42,672 nt of DNA from JANQRA01 sp035550735 (GCA_035550735.1 DASZOM010000035.1:1-42672); one strand, 5' to 3'. Positions 24,197 to 32,755 are shown, counted from the stretch's first letter. Notes: generated by a model from the sequence alone, not told the origin. Made by a program: numbers and translations.

Positions 24197-24778
24197 TCAG
24201 AAAGTCAAACGGACGACGGGCCGGGTGTCGTTGCGTCTGATCACCTCGACGAAGCCGTGCTCCTCGAACATCCCGAGTGTCCCGGTGTAATAGTCGACCA
24301 ACGAGGACCGCTCTCCGTCGACCGGGTATGCCTCGATGACCTTCGCCCCCTGGGATCTGGCGAATCGAATCGCGGCGGAGAGCAGACCTTTGCCGATGCC
24401 CTTGCTGCGACGGCCGGCCCGCACCACGAAGCAATTGATCGTCCAGGGGTCGACGTCGTCGAACGGCTTGAGGAGGCGTGAGCGCCGGATGGTGGGAAAG
24501 TTGGCCCGGGGCCCGACCTGCACCCAGCCCACCGGCTCGTCGTCGAGATAGCCGACCAGACCCGGGGGAGGTCCGGTTTCGGTGACCTCGGCGAAACGAT
24601 CGCGGTTGTCGCGTTCCTCCGGATAGCCGCCGTCGGGGCGACGCCAATACATGCAGAAGCAGCGGCGGGTCACCCCGCGCTCGCCCATCACGACCACCAG
24701 GTCCGCGAAGCGCTCGGGGGTGAGCGGCCGGGTCGTCAGCCGACCTGGTGCGATGTCTTCTGTGTGCTCCCAGGTCAC
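24197..24778 (-). CDS. GNAT-family N-acetyltransferase
   Basis: This is a protein of about 193 residues from GTG 24778. The acetyl-CoA site is visible as INCFVVRAGRRSKGIGKGLLSAAIRFA, containing the R-x-x-G-x-G/A motif. The N-terminal part has a GVTRRCFCMYWRRP segment found in a GNAT subgroup of actinobacterial proteins of unknown substrate, and the end has YYTGTLGMFEEHGFVEV. It follows the 63-residue ORF after three bases and is presumably cotranscribed with it. Substrate unknown; resistance-type and protein-modifying GNATs share this fold. Confidence 0.75.
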   Translation of the reverse strand: MTWEHTEDIAPGRLTTRPLTPERFADLVVVMGERGVTRRCFCMYWRRPDGGYPEERDNRDRFAEVTETGPPPGLVGYLDDEPVGWVQVGPRANFPTIRRSRLLKPFDDVDPWTINCFVVRAGRRSKGIGKGLLSAAIRFARSQGAKVIEAYPVDGERSSLVDYYTGTLGMFEEHGFVEVIRRNDTRPVVRLTF

Positions 24779-24781
24779 CGT

Positions 24782-24973
24782 CTATGCACCGATGCGATCG
24801 GTGTCACAGGCGGCGGCGAAGACCAACTCCACGATCTCGGCCTCCGGCTCTGCGATCGGCCGCCGATAGCCGTCCACCGGGGCCAACCCCGATGCGACGA
24901 GACGTCTCAGCGAGCGCGCCCTCCGCTCCTCGAGCATGGCCTTCACGTCCTGATAACCGAAGAGGTACATCAT
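24782..24973 (-). CDS. 63-residue hypothetical protein
   Basis: The small basic/acidic protein reads MMYLFGYQDVKAMLEERRARSLRRL and then an acidic helix ending in VELVFAAACDTDRIG. It is preceded by GAGGAAGACGAG, a plausible ribosome site, and followed after three bases by the GNAT gene. It diverges from the WYL regulator across a perfect palindrome, so it is a likely target of that regulator. No family recognised. Confidence 0.5.
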   Translation of the reverse strand: MMYLFGYQDVKAMLEERRARSLRRLVASGLAPVDGYRRPIAEPEAEIVELVFAAACDTDRIGA

Positions 24974-25019
24974 CTCGTCTTCCTCGTTCTCGACAGTTCG
25001 CTAAGTTACCGGACAATGT

Positions 25020-25034
25020 GGACAGGTTCTGTCC
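25020..25034. promoter_or_regulatory. perfect 15-bp palindrome, probable WYL-regulator operator
   Basis: GGACAG-GTT-CTGTCC lies in the 88-bp divergent region between the 63-residue ORF and the WYL regulator. Another GGACA occurs just upstream (25011-25015), giving a direct repeat of the half-site. Position fits an autoregulatory operator shared by both transcripts. Confidence 0.55.
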
Positions 25035-25061
25035 GCAATATCGGGAAGAGTGCAGCGGGGA

Positions 25062-26015
25062 ATGGACACTGCGGAGCGACTTCTGAAACTGCTCGGTCTG
25101 CTCGAGGGACGGATCGACTGGACCTCCGAGGAGTTGGCCCGTCGTCTCGAGGTGACACCGAGGACCATTCGTCGCGACGTCACCCGTCTTCGCTCCCTCG
25201 GTTACCCGGTGGAGGCGGTGGCCGGCCCGGGTGGGGGTTATCGCCTGGGGGCGGGTGGCAAGCTGCCGCCGTTGCTCCTCGACGACGACGAGGCACTTGC
25301 CGTGGCTATCGGCCTTCGGGTCTCGGTCACCAGTGCGGTCGGTGGGCTGGAGGACGCCTCACTCTCGGCGCTGGCCAAGCTCGAGCACGTCTTGCCGCCT
25401 CGTCTTCGCTCCCGACTCGAAGACGTGTCGGAGGCAACCACCTCGCTGGGCAGGTCGCCGATGAGCGTGGACCACACCAGTCTGGCGGTCCTCGCCTCGG
25501 CGATCCGGGGGCGGGTGCGGGTCAGGTTCGGATACGTGGACAACGAGGGAAATCGGAGCGAACGGCACACCGAGCCGTTGCGAATGGTCCACGCCGGCAG
25601 ACGTTGGTATCTGGTCGCCTTCGATCTCGATCGGGACGACTGGCGCACATTCCGGCTCGATCGGGTCTCGTCGCCGGTGGCGACCGGGATGCGCTCCGCC
25701 AACCGGGTCTCACCCGATCCTGTTGAGTTGGTGCAGAGAGGCATCACGATCGACTCGTGGAGACACGCCGCCTCCGTGATCCTCGCAACCTCCAGACAAC
25801 GTGCGGAGCGAGAGATCCCCTCGACGGTGGGCACCGTCGAGGCCGTCGACGACGAGACCTCCCGGCTCCTGATCGGCGCCGACGAGATGAGCTGGCTGGC
25901 CCGATTTCTCCTCGGCCTCTCCTTCGACTTCGTGGTCGAGTCGCCCCGGGAATTGCGTGAGGAGCTTCGTCGGGTCGGCGAGGCCCTGGTCAGCAGGCAT
26001 GACGGGGCGGGGTGA
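25062..26015 (+). CDS. WYL-domain transcriptional regulator (YafY/DeoR-type HTH)
   Basis: The 317-residue protein starts MDTAERLLKLLGLLEGRIDWT and continues with a helix-turn-helix (EELARRLEVTPRTIRRDVTRLRSLGYPV). The family bridge GGYRLGAGGKLPPLLLDDDEA and a WYL domain follow, with RRWYLVAFDLDRDDWRTFRLDRV. WYL domains bind nucleic-acid-type or other negatively charged ligands and often regulate stress or defence genes. ATG 25062 gives the standard family N-terminus; GTG 25050 is possible. The divergent small ORF and GNAT gene are its most likely targets. Confidence 0.88.
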   Translation: MDTAERLLKLLGLLEGRIDWTSEELARRLEVTPRTIRRDVTRLRSLGYPVEAVAGPGGGYRLGAGGKLPPLLLDDDEALAVAIGLRVSVTSAVGGLEDASLSALAKLEHVLPPRLRSRLEDVSEATTSLGRSPMSVDHTSLAVLASAIRGRVRVRFGYVDNEGNRSERHTEPLRMVHAGRRWYLVAFDLDRDDWRTFRLDRVSSPVATGMRSANRVSPDPVELVQRGITIDSWRHAASVILATSRQRAEREIPSTVGTVEAVDDETSRLLIGADEMSWLARFLLGLSFDFVVESPRELREELRRVGEALVSRHDGAG

Positions 26016-26034
26016 CGGTTAGCCTCGCCGCCCA

Positions 26035-26562
26035 ATGAGCGAGACGGCCGGTGTGCCCCGGTTGCGCCCCAGCGTCGAGGGGGACGAGGAGACGCTGTGG
26101 CTCATGCTCTATTTCGCCTCTCACTCGAACGACGAGCGGGGGGTCGGGCCCGAGGACATCAGGTCGAACCCCGATCTGGTCGGCTACATCGAAGGCTGGC
26201 GTCGAGGTGGCCGGATCGGGGTGATCGCCGAGATCGGGGATAGTCCCATCGGGGCGGCCTGGCTGCGCCTGCTAGTCGACGACGATCGTGCCAACCCGGT
26301 GTTCATGGGCGCCGAAACCCCGGAGCTGGCGATCGCTGTTCTCCCCGATCACCAGGGACGAGGCGTGGGCTCGATCATGTTGTCCGAGCTTCTCTCCATA
26401 TCAGGGCACGTAGACATCGTCCTGTCGGTCCGTGCCGACAATCCCGCGGTGCGTTTGTACGAGCGTTTCGGGTTCGAGGGGTCGGGCACCATCACCAACC
26501 GTGTGGGCACCGTCTCGATCAGGATGCACCGGCCCGCGACCGGTGGCTCCTCCTCGGAGTAG
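26035..26562 (+). CDS. GNAT-family N-acetyltransferase
   Basis: The 175-residue GNAT protein has an LRPSVEGDEETLWLML N-terminus, IAEIGDSPIGAAWLRL core strand, and the acetyl-CoA motif AIAVLPDHQGRGVGSIML (Q-G-R-G-V-G). The C-terminal strand LSVRADNPAVRLYERFGFEGSG is the classical GNAT motif B. Substrate unknown. It lies 19 bp after the WYL gene and its stop is 10 bp before mscL, so it could be cotranscribed with either. Confidence 0.85.
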   Translation: MSETAGVPRLRPSVEGDEETLWLMLYFASHSNDERGVGPEDIRSNPDLVGYIEGWRRGGRIGVIAEIGDSPIGAAWLRLLVDDDRANPVFMGAETPELAIAVLPDHQGRGVGSIMLSELLSISGHVDIVLSVRADNPAVRLYERFGFEGSGTITNRVGTVSIRMHRPATGGSSSE

Positions 26563-26572
26563 GGTCCCGCGC

Positions 26573-26947
26573 ATGCTCCAAGAGTTCAAGGAGTTCATCG
26601 CCAAGGGAAACGCGGTGTTGCTGGCTGTCGGCTTCATCATGGGCGTGGCTTTTGCGACGGTGGTCACCTCGCTCGTCGAGCATGTCCTCATGCCGATCAT
26701 CGCCGTCCCGTTCGGCCAGCCCAATTTCAGCGATCTGACTCTCACGGTCAACGACTCGGTGATCATGTGGGGCGCGTTCGTGACCGCAGTAGTGACCTTC
26801 CTGCTCACTGCTCTCGCCGTGTTCCTCTTCGTCGTCAAGCCCTACAACGCCTTCATGTCGAGGTTCGCCGGGCGCGAAGAGGAAACCGGTCCCACGGAGA
26901 TCGATTTGCTGACCGAGATCCGGGACTCGCTCCGCACGAGGTCCTGA
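26573..26947 (+). CDS. mscL: large-conductance mechanosensitive channel MscL
   Basis: The 124-residue protein begins MLQEFKEFIAKGNAVLLAVGFIMG, the conserved MscL N-terminal helix and pore-lining TM1. An extracellular loop, TM2 (about 62-85, FVTAVVTFLLTALAVFLFVV) and the charged cytoplasmic helix EEETGPTEIDLLTEIRDSL follow. It opens under membrane tension to release solutes during hypo-osmotic shock. ATG 26573 restores the conserved N-terminus; GGAG at the end of the preceding gene serves as ribosome site. Confidence 0.93.
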   Translation: MLQEFKEFIAKGNAVLLAVGFIMGVAFATVVTSLVEHVLMPIIAVPFGQPNFSDLTLTVNDSVIMWGAFVTAVVTFLLTALAVFLFVVKPYNAFMSRFAGREEETGPTEIDLLTEIRDSLRTRS

Positions 26948-26949
26948 CC

Positions 26950-27468
26950 TCAGGCGATCAGGTGTAGATGCCCGGGTGGCCGGGGAAGCAGCTCGCCCTC
27001 ACCGAGACGGGCGGAGAGCCGGTCCCGCAGTAGGCCGGTCAGGTCGTCCGGGCCGGGCACGGCTCCGAGCCCGAGGACACTTCTGGTGACGATCAGCGCG
27101 GCCCGGTATGGGCTGGGGATGAGGGCGTCGATGGCGAGGAGCCAGAGGGACCTGAGTGACCCGGGAGGGGTCAGCCCGAGGTTGGCCTCGAGCGCAGCTT
27201 GCAGAAAGCCCAACTCCTCGTCTCGGCCGGCCACCACGAGGGTGCGCGCCTCGCCCAGCCGTCCGATGATGGTGAGCCGGTCCGCATCGGGGATCTTGTC
27301 GAAGTTGCGGCGGATGACAGTCACCGCGGTGTCGATGGCGAAGAGACGGGCGGTCTCCGGGTTCCATCCCACCCCGCTCGCCCCCGTCTCCATGTCGACG
27401 AGATGCATGATCTCGGTCAGGGTCGGGTTCGGTGCCCGGTGGTTGATGGTTGTCTCGTCGGGGAGCAT
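26950..27468 (-). CDS. hypothetical helical protein
   Basis: The 172-residue protein has no recognised family. Its sequence is mostly helical: ETARLFAIDTAVTVIRRNFDKIPDADRLTIIGRLGEARTLVV, then LGFLQAALEANLGLTPPGSL, then a hydrophobic LWLLAIDALIPSPYRAALIVTRSVLGLG stretch, not long enough for a clear membrane span. No catalytic motif is visible. A perfect 17-bp palindrome lies about 40 bases upstream of its start. It is convergent with mscL (2-bp gap). Confidence 0.6.
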   Translation of the reverse strand: MLPDETTINHRAPNPTLTEIMHLVDMETGASGVGWNPETARLFAIDTAVTVIRRNFDKIPDADRLTIIGRLGEARTLVVAGRDEELGFLQAALEANLGLTPPGSLRSLWLLAIDALIPSPYRAALIVTRSVLGLGAVPGPDDLTGLLRDRLSARLGEGELLPRPPGHLHLIA

Positions 27469-27508
27469 GTCAGCCTCTTCGCCAGCCTGTCGGGCGATTG
27501 TGTCTTGT

Positions 27509-27525
27509 TGACAACGGAGTTGTCA
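27509..27525. promoter_or_regulatory. perfect inverted repeat upstream of the helical protein gene
   Basis: TGACAAC-GGA-GTTGTCA (seven-base arms, three-base centre) lies 41 bases upstream of the start of the minus-strand 172-residue gene. It is well placed for an operator in its promoter. No regulator gene is adjacent, so the protein that binds it is unknown. Confidence 0.5.
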
Positions 27526-27577
27526 TGAGTCCACAGGCTCAGAACGGTCTGATTGAGCCTCTCGACCCAGACGTTCC

Positions 27578-28432
27578 TCAGTCGTAGCGATAGAAGCCCC
27601 GACCGGACTTCCGCCCCAGGAGGCCGGCCTCCACCATCCTGGTGAGAAGGGGTGGTGACGCGTAGAGCGGCTCTTTGAACTCGTCGAACAGGACGTCGGC
27701 CACGAACTTGGTGGTATCGAGCCCGACGAAGTCGGTCAGCTCCAGCGGGCCCATCGGGTGGTTGGCACCGAGACGCATCCCGGTGTCGATGTCCTCGGCC
27801 GACGCCACCCCCGTCTCGTACATCCGGATGGCGGCGAGCAAGTAGGGGACGAGCAGCATGTTGACCACGAACCCGGCGCGGTCCTTGGCCCCGATAACGG
27901 TCTTGCCCAGGCTCTCGGCGAAGACCCGGGCACCGCTCTCGACATCGGCTGCGGTCTTCACCGTGGTCACCAGCTCGACGAGGGCCATCACCGGCACCGG
28001 GTTGAAGAAGTGGAGCCCGACCACCTGTTGCGGACGCGTGGTGGCGGCGGCGAGACGGGTGATCGGGATGGAAGAGGTGTTGGAGGCCAGGATCGCATCG
28101 GGGGCGGTGACCACCTGGTCCAGGTCGGTGAAGATTTGGGCTTTCAACGCCTCGTTCTCGGTGGCGGCCTCTATGACGATCTGACGGTCGGACTGATCGG
28201 CGAGTTCGGTGGAGACCCTGATCCGCTGGTGGATGGCGTCGCGTTCCGTCGACTCGAGCTTCCCCCGCTCCACCGCCCTGGACAGAGAAGCCTCGATCCG
28301 GCCCAAGGCGGCCTCGGCGGTCGCGGCGTCGATCTCATGGACCACCACAGCCCGTCCCGATCGGGCACAGACCTCGGCGATGCCCGAGCCCATCAGACCT
28401 CCGCCGATCACACCAACACGTTCGATATCCAT
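27578..28432 (-). CDS. 3-hydroxybutyryl-CoA dehydrogenase-type enzyme
   Basis: The 284-residue enzyme has the NAD motif GVIGGGLMGSGIAEV near the N-terminus, SNTSS (117-121), catalytic His141 in GLHFFNPVPVM with Glu153, and the C-terminal domain with GFVVNMLLVPYL and HPMGPLELTDFVGLD. It oxidises (S)-3-hydroxyacyl-CoA to 3-oxoacyl-CoA; the short length fits the stand-alone Hbd/FadB2/PaaH group. Whether it serves beta-oxidation or butyrate metabolism cannot be told from context. It diverges from leuS. Confidence 0.9.
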   Translation of the reverse strand: MDIERVGVIGGGLMGSGIAEVCARSGRAVVVHEIDAATAEAALGRIEASLSRAVERGKLESTERDAIHQRIRVSTELADQSDRQIVIEAATENEALKAQIFTDLDQVVTAPDAILASNTSSIPITRLAAATTRPQQVVGLHFFNPVPVMALVELVTTVKTAADVESGARVFAESLGKTVIGAKDRAGFVVNMLLVPYLLAAIRMYETGVASAEDIDTGMRLGANHPMGPLELTDFVGLDTTKFVADVLFDEFKEPLYASPPLLTRMVEAGLLGRKSGRGFYRYD

Positions 28433-28441
28433 TGGGTTTCT

Positions 28442-28486
28442 CCAGGCTCACTCGTCTGACCATGATGCCAGCAACAAGTAGCCTGG
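28442..28486 (+). promoter_or_regulatory. possible leuS promoter and inverted repeat
   Basis: The 63-bp gap before leuS has a weak promoter-like pair, CTGACC (28456-28461), 17 bases, TAGCCT (28479-28484). An inverted repeat, CCAGGCT (28442-28448) and AGCCTGG (28480-28486), surrounds it. No clear ribosome site precedes the leuS ATG, so the leader is very short. No T-box structure can fit here. Confidence 0.3.
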
Positions 28487-28495
28487 CTGTATCTG

Positions 28496-30916
28496 ATGTC
28501 CTACGACCACGAAGCAATCGAAGCCAAATGGCAGGAGCGTTGGGAGTCGGATCGCGTCTTCTACGTCGACGAGGACCCGTCCCGGCCCAAGTTCTACAAC
28601 GTCTGCATGTATCCCTACCCCTCCGGGGCGATCCACCAGGGGCACGTCCGGAACTACACCTATGGGGACCTCCTCACCCGGTACAAGCGGATGCGCGGCT
28701 TCAACGTGCTCTCGCCGATGGGATGGGACAGCTTCGGACTGCCCGCCGAGAACGCGGCTATCACCAGCGGAGCGCATCCCCGCCCCAACACGGAGAGGCA
28801 GATCGAGACCATGACGGCGCAGATCCGCCGATTGGGCTCGATGTACGACTGGGATCGGGAGCTCGCCTCGCACGACCCGAGCTTCTACAAGTGGGACCAG
28901 TGGCTGTTCCTCGAGCTCTTCGAGCACGGCCTGGCCTACAAGGCCGAGTCACCGGTCAATTGGTGCCCCAAGGACCAGACGGTGCTGGCAAACGAGCAGG
29001 TGATCGACGGTCTCTGCGAGCGGTGCGACACGCCGGTGGTCAAGAAGAACCTGGCGCAGTGGTTCTTCAAGATCACCGACTACGCCGAGAGGCTGCTCGC
29101 CGACATCGACGGTCTGGAGCACTGGCCGGAGCGGGTCAAGACCATGCAGCGCAACTGGATCGGCCGCTCCGAAGGAGCGCGATTCCGCATCCAGGTGGAC
29201 GGTGGCGGCGAGTTCGAGGTGTTCACCACCCGACCCGACACCATCTTCGGGATGACCTTCTGCGTCCTCGCCCCAGAGCATCCCCTGGTGGAGAGTCTCA
29301 TCGCGGGCAGCGATACCGAGGCCGAGGCCAGGGCCTACATCGAGACCGCGATCAACGCCAGCGAGATCGACCGTCTAGCCGAGGGCGAGAAGACGGGAGT
29401 CTTCACCGGCGCCTTCGCCATCAACCCGGTCAACGAGCGGAGAGTGCCGATCTACATCGCGGACTACGTGCTACTGGGCTATGGGACAGGGGCGATCATG
29501 GCGGTTCCGGGTCAGGACCAGCGGGACTGGGACTTCGCGATGAGGTACGGCATCGACATCGTCAGGACGGTGCAACCCCCCGACGACTGGGAGGGAGAGG
29601 CCTATGTCGGTGACGGCCCCACCATCAACTCAGACTTCCTCGACGGGCTGCACCGCGCCGAGGCGATCGAGCGGATCATTGCCTGGCTGGAGGATCAGGG
29701 AATCGGGAGCGCCCACGTCAACTGGCGGTTACGCGACTGGCTGATCTCACGACAGAGGTACTGGGGTGCACCGATCCCGATCATCAACTGTGCCCAATGC
29801 GGGATGGTGCCCGTGCCCCGGGACGACCTCCCTGTGCTCCTTCCCGAGGTGGAGGACTACCTGCCCAAGGGACGCTCCCCGCTGGCAGCCGTCGACGAGT
29901 TCGTGAACACCACGTGCCCCAACTGTGATGGGCCGGCCACGCGCGAGACCGACACGATGGACACCTTCGTCGACTCCTCCTGGTACTTCTTCCGGTACGC
30001 CGACGCACACAACGACGAGGCGATCTTCGACCCGTCGCGCCCGGCGTATTGGATGCCGGTTGATCAGTACATCGGAGGCATCGAGCACGCCATATTGCAC
30101 CTGCTCTACGCCCGGTTCATCACCAAGTTCCTCTTCGACACTGGCATGTCGTCGGTGGAGGAACCGTTCGCCAGGCTGTTCACCCAGGGGATGATCACCC
30201 TCGCCGGCTCCAAGATGTCGAAGTCGAAGGGCAACGTGGTCGATCCCGTCGAGCTGTTCGCCTCCCACGGTGCCGACGCCCTCCGCCTGTATCACCTGTT
30301 CATGGGCCCACCAACTGACGACGCAGCGTGGAACGAGAACGGTGTGGACGGGACCCGACGCTTCCTGGAGAGGGTGTGGAGGATGGCGACCGACGACCAT
30401 GGGTTCGTCGATCGCGATCCCGACGAGAGAGACCGGGAGCTGCTCGGGCTGGCCCATCGGACGGTGCGCAAGGTGACCGAGGACATCGATCGGTTCCACT
30501 TCAACACGGCGGTCCCGGCACTGATGATCCTGTCCAATGCGCTCGGGGACTATCTCGATGCGTCACCTCGCGAGGCGACGGCGGAAGAGGTGGTCCGGCT
30601 GCTGTTGCTGATGCTCTCCCCGATGACTCCACACATCGCCCACGAGCTGTGGCAGCGTAGGGGCCTCGGTGACATGCTTGCCACGGAGCCATGGCCGGAA
30701 TGGGACGAGGAGCTGGCTCGGGAGGAGACCGTGACCATGGTGATCCAGGTGAACGGGAAGGTGCGGGACCGGCTCGAGGTCCCGGCCGAGATCACACGGG
30801 AGCAGGCCGAGGAGGCCGCACTGGCCTCGGAGAAGGTGCGCGGCTGGATCGACGGCCAGGTGGTGCGTCAGGTCATCGCCCGGCCACCCAACCTCGTCAA
30901 CGTAGTCATCGGGTGA
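28496..30916 (+). CDS. leuS: leucyl-tRNA synthetase
   Basis: The 806-residue class I synthetase charges tRNA-Leu. The HIGH-type motif appears in YPYPSGAIHQGHVRNYT (residues about 34-50), the CP1 editing domain includes FTTRPDTIFGMTFCVLAPEHPL, a zinc ribbon shows NCAQCG and CPNC, and KMSKSKGNVVDP is the KMSKS loop. The anticodon-binding helical domain and the C-terminal VIQVNGKVRDRLEVP extension are complete. The length is typical. Its stop overlaps the GTG of the HExxH protein gene. Confidence 0.97.
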   Translation: MSYDHEAIEAKWQERWESDRVFYVDEDPSRPKFYNVCMYPYPSGAIHQGHVRNYTYGDLLTRYKRMRGFNVLSPMGWDSFGLPAENAAITSGAHPRPNTERQIETMTAQIRRLGSMYDWDRELASHDPSFYKWDQWLFLELFEHGLAYKAESPVNWCPKDQTVLANEQVIDGLCERCDTPVVKKNLAQWFFKITDYAERLLADIDGLEHWPERVKTMQRNWIGRSEGARFRIQVDGGGEFEVFTTRPDTIFGMTFCVLAPEHPLVESLIAGSDTEAEARAYIETAINASEIDRLAEGEKTGVFTGAFAINPVNERRVPIYIADYVLLGYGTGAIMAVPGQDQRDWDFAMRYGIDIVRTVQPPDDWEGEAYVGDGPTINSDFLDGLHRAEAIERIIAWLEDQGIGSAHVNWRLRDWLISRQRYWGAPIPIINCAQCGMVPVPRDDLPVLLPEVEDYLPKGRSPLAAVDEFVNTTCPNCDGPATRETDTMDTFVDSSWYFFRYADAHNDEAIFDPSRPAYWMPVDQYIGGIEHAILHLLYARFITKFLFDTGMSSVEEPFARLFTQGMITLAGSKMSKSKGNVVDPVELFASHGADALRLYHLFMGPPTDDAAWNENGVDGTRRFLERVWRMATDDHGFVDRDPDERDRELLGLAHRTVRKVTEDIDRFHFNTAVPALMILSNALGDYLDASPREATAEEVVRLLLLMLSPMTPHIAHELWQRRGLGDMLATEPWPEWDEELAREETVTMVIQVNGKVRDRLEVPAEITREQAEEAALASEKVRGWIDGQVVRQVIARPPNLVNVVIG

Positions 30917-31320
30917 ACGCCGGCCGCCTCCTCCGGGAGACCGGCTACGACTCGGACATGCTGCGCTCCCGGATCGCACCGATCGACCCGGATCGGGTGA
31001 ACGTCTGGCCGGCGTCGTCCCTGGTGAGGCGTTTCTGGCGCGCAGGGATCAAGGGTGTCACGCAGTGGCGATGGGTCCTCGTGGACCCGGACACTCTCCG
31101 CGGTGACCCGGATCTCCTCGCCCGGCTGGTCATCCACGAGCTGGTCCACTTGCGACAGTTCCGCGACCTGGGATTTCTCCGCTTCATGAGCCGCTACGTC
31201 TATCAGTACTGGGCGGGTCGTCTGAGGGGTGGCAGCGCCCGTCAGGCATATCTCGACATCGAGGCGGAGCGTGAGGCGCGGGAGACGACGACCGAAGTCG
31301 TGACGGCAACTAGGGGATGA
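30913..31320 (+). CDS. small protein with HExxH zinc-metallopeptidase motif
   Basis: This is a 135-residue protein from GTG 30913, overlapping leuS by four bases. It carries the zincin motif H75-E-L-V-H79 (LVIHELVHLRQFRDLG) and a C-terminal helix with basic then acidic character. The HELVHLRQ context resembles DUF4157-type metallopeptidase domains, which often lack a long propeptide. The third zinc ligand cannot be identified securely. There is no signal peptide. It overlaps the convergent PPK2 gene by 11 bases. Confidence 0.65.
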   Translation: MNAGRLLRETGYDSDMLRSRIAPIDPDRVNVWPASSLVRRFWRAGIKGVTQWRWVLVDPDTLRGDPDLLARLVIHELVHLRQFRDLGFLRFMSRYVYQYWAGRLRGGSARQAYLDIEAEREARETTTEVVTATRG

Positions 31321-32122
31321 CGACGCCCCGGAGGTCGTGCTCTGACTCGGGATAACGCGGGTCGAGCCGGTCCAGTGTGTCGACCAGGATGGACGACACC
31401 GCCAGGTTGCGATACCACTTGCGGTTGGCTGGGATGACGTACCATGGCGCAAAGTCGGTCGATGTCTCGGCGATGGCGTCGGCAAACGCCTCCTCGTACG
31501 CATCCCATTGATTGCGAGCGTCGAGATCATCCGGGTTGAACTTCCAGTTCTTCTCGGGATCGTCGAGACGGGCGAGCAGACGCTCCCGTTGCTCCTCCTT
31601 GGAGATGTGGAGGTACAGCTTGACGATCGTCGTCCCCTCGTCGGCGAGCATTCGCTCGAACTCACGGATGTGCCGATATCGCTTTGACCATCGCTCGGGC
31701 GGCACGAGGCCCTTCACCCGCACGACCAGGACGTCCTCGTAGTGGGAGCGGTTGAAGATGGTGATCGACCCCTTCGGAGGGGTTTGCATGTGAACGCGCC
31801 ACAGGAAGTCGTGACCGAGCTCGGTCTCGGTGGGCACGCCGAAGCTGCGGACGTTGACCCCGTGTGGATTGACTCCTCGGAAGACGTTGCGGATCGTGCC
31901 GTCCTTGCCCGCCGTGTCCATTCCCTGGATCACGACGAGGAGTGCCCGGCTGGCCTCGGCCCAGAACCGGGGTTGCAGTTCCGCTAGACGCGAGGTCAGG
32001 GCAGGCAGGGCTGCCTTCCCCTCTGCCTTTCCCTCCGGAAAGCCCTGCTTGGAATCCGGGTCGTGGTCGGAGAGCCTGACCTCGCTGCCCGGCACGATCC
32101 GGAACCAGGTGGGATCCAGCAT
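31310..32122 (-). CDS. polyphosphate kinase 2 (PPK2) family protein
   Basis: The 270-residue single-domain PPK2 carries Walker A GMDTAGKDG (about 67-75), the lid and Walker B region with FNRSHYEDVLVVRV, and the conserved tail NWKFNPDDLDARNQWDAYEEAF and WYVIPANRKWYRNLAVS. These enzymes use polyphosphate to phosphorylate nucleoside mono- or diphosphates. One-domain PPK2 proteins of this length belong to class I or III; the exact class is not decidable by eye. It is divergent from comEA. Confidence 0.9.
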   Translation of the reverse strand: MLDPTWFRIVPGSEVRLSDHDPDSKQGFPEGKAEGKAALPALTSRLAELQPRFWAEASRALLVVIQGMDTAGKDGTIRNVFRGVNPHGVNVRSFGVPTETELGHDFLWRVHMQTPPKGSITIFNRSHYEDVLVVRVKGLVPPERWSKRYRHIREFERMLADEGTTIVKLYLHISKEEQRERLLARLDDPEKNWKFNPDDLDARNQWDAYEEAFADAIAETSTDFAPWYVIPANRKWYRNLAVSSILVDTLDRLDPRYPESEHDLRGVVIP

Positions 32123-32176
32123 GGCGGCACGCTAGTGGGGTTCCCTTGCCTTGCAGCTTCGGATAGGTAAGACGAC

Positions 32177-32755
32177 ATGGGGGATCGCTCCAACAAGCCC
32201 TTGACCTTCGTCGCGCTCGCACTCATAGCCATCGCTGCCGGCGCCGGCTTCGGGATGATGCGACGTCCGGCCCAACCGGGCGCGATCCCCGATCAGGATC
32301 CGACGGAGGTCTCGGTCACCGTTGGTCGTGGCCAGACCCTCGAGGTCCACGTCGCCGGGTGGGTGGTCTACCCCGGTGTGGTCACAGTGGGCGAAGGCTC
32401 GATCGTCGCCGATGCGATCGACGCGGCGGGGGGAATGCGTGTCGGGGCCCGAGCCGACCTGATCAACCTGGCAGCACCGGTGACGGGCGGGGAGCAGATC
32501 GTCGTGCCGGGGCCGGGGGAGGGGAGCGAACCTGGCGCCATCGGGGCCACCCGCCCGGGTGACGGGTTGATCTCGCTGAATCGCGCCACGGCGGCAGAGC
32601 TCGAGGAGTTGCCCGGGGTCGGTCCGGTTCTCGCCGAGCGGATCGTCGCCCACCGTGACGCCCGAGGCGGGTTCGAACGGGTCGAGGACCTGCTCGAGGT
32701 GCCTGGCATCGGCGAAGCCAAGCTGGCGTCGATCCGGGACCTCGTCCGCCCGTGA
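32177..32755 (+). CDS. comEA: ComEA-type DNA-binding protein (SLBB plus helix-hairpin-helix)
   Basis: The 192-residue protein has one N-terminal membrane helix (about 9-27), an SLBB-type domain (about 50-115, VHVAGWVVYPGVVTVGEGSIVADAIDAAGG) and a C-terminal double helix-hairpin-helix (about 130-190, LNRATAAELEELPGVGPVLAERI and LLEVPGIGEAKL). ComEA sits outside the membrane, binds incoming DNA and passes it to ComEC. The stop overlaps the comEC start (GTGA), so the two are coupled. Confidence 0.92.
   Translation: MGDRSNKPLTFVALALIAIAAGAGFGMMRRPAQPGAIPDQDPTEVSVTVGRGQTLEVHVAGWVVYPGVVTVGEGSIVADAIDAAGGMRVGARADLINLAAPVTGGEQIVVPGPGEGSEPGAIGATRPGDGLISLNRATAAELEELPGVGPVLAERIVAHRDARGGFERVEDLLEVPGIGEAKLASIRDLVRP

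Noticed and set aside
28433..28495. T-box leader for leuS
   Set aside because: The gap is only 63 bp and lacks a T-box sequence or specifier stem.
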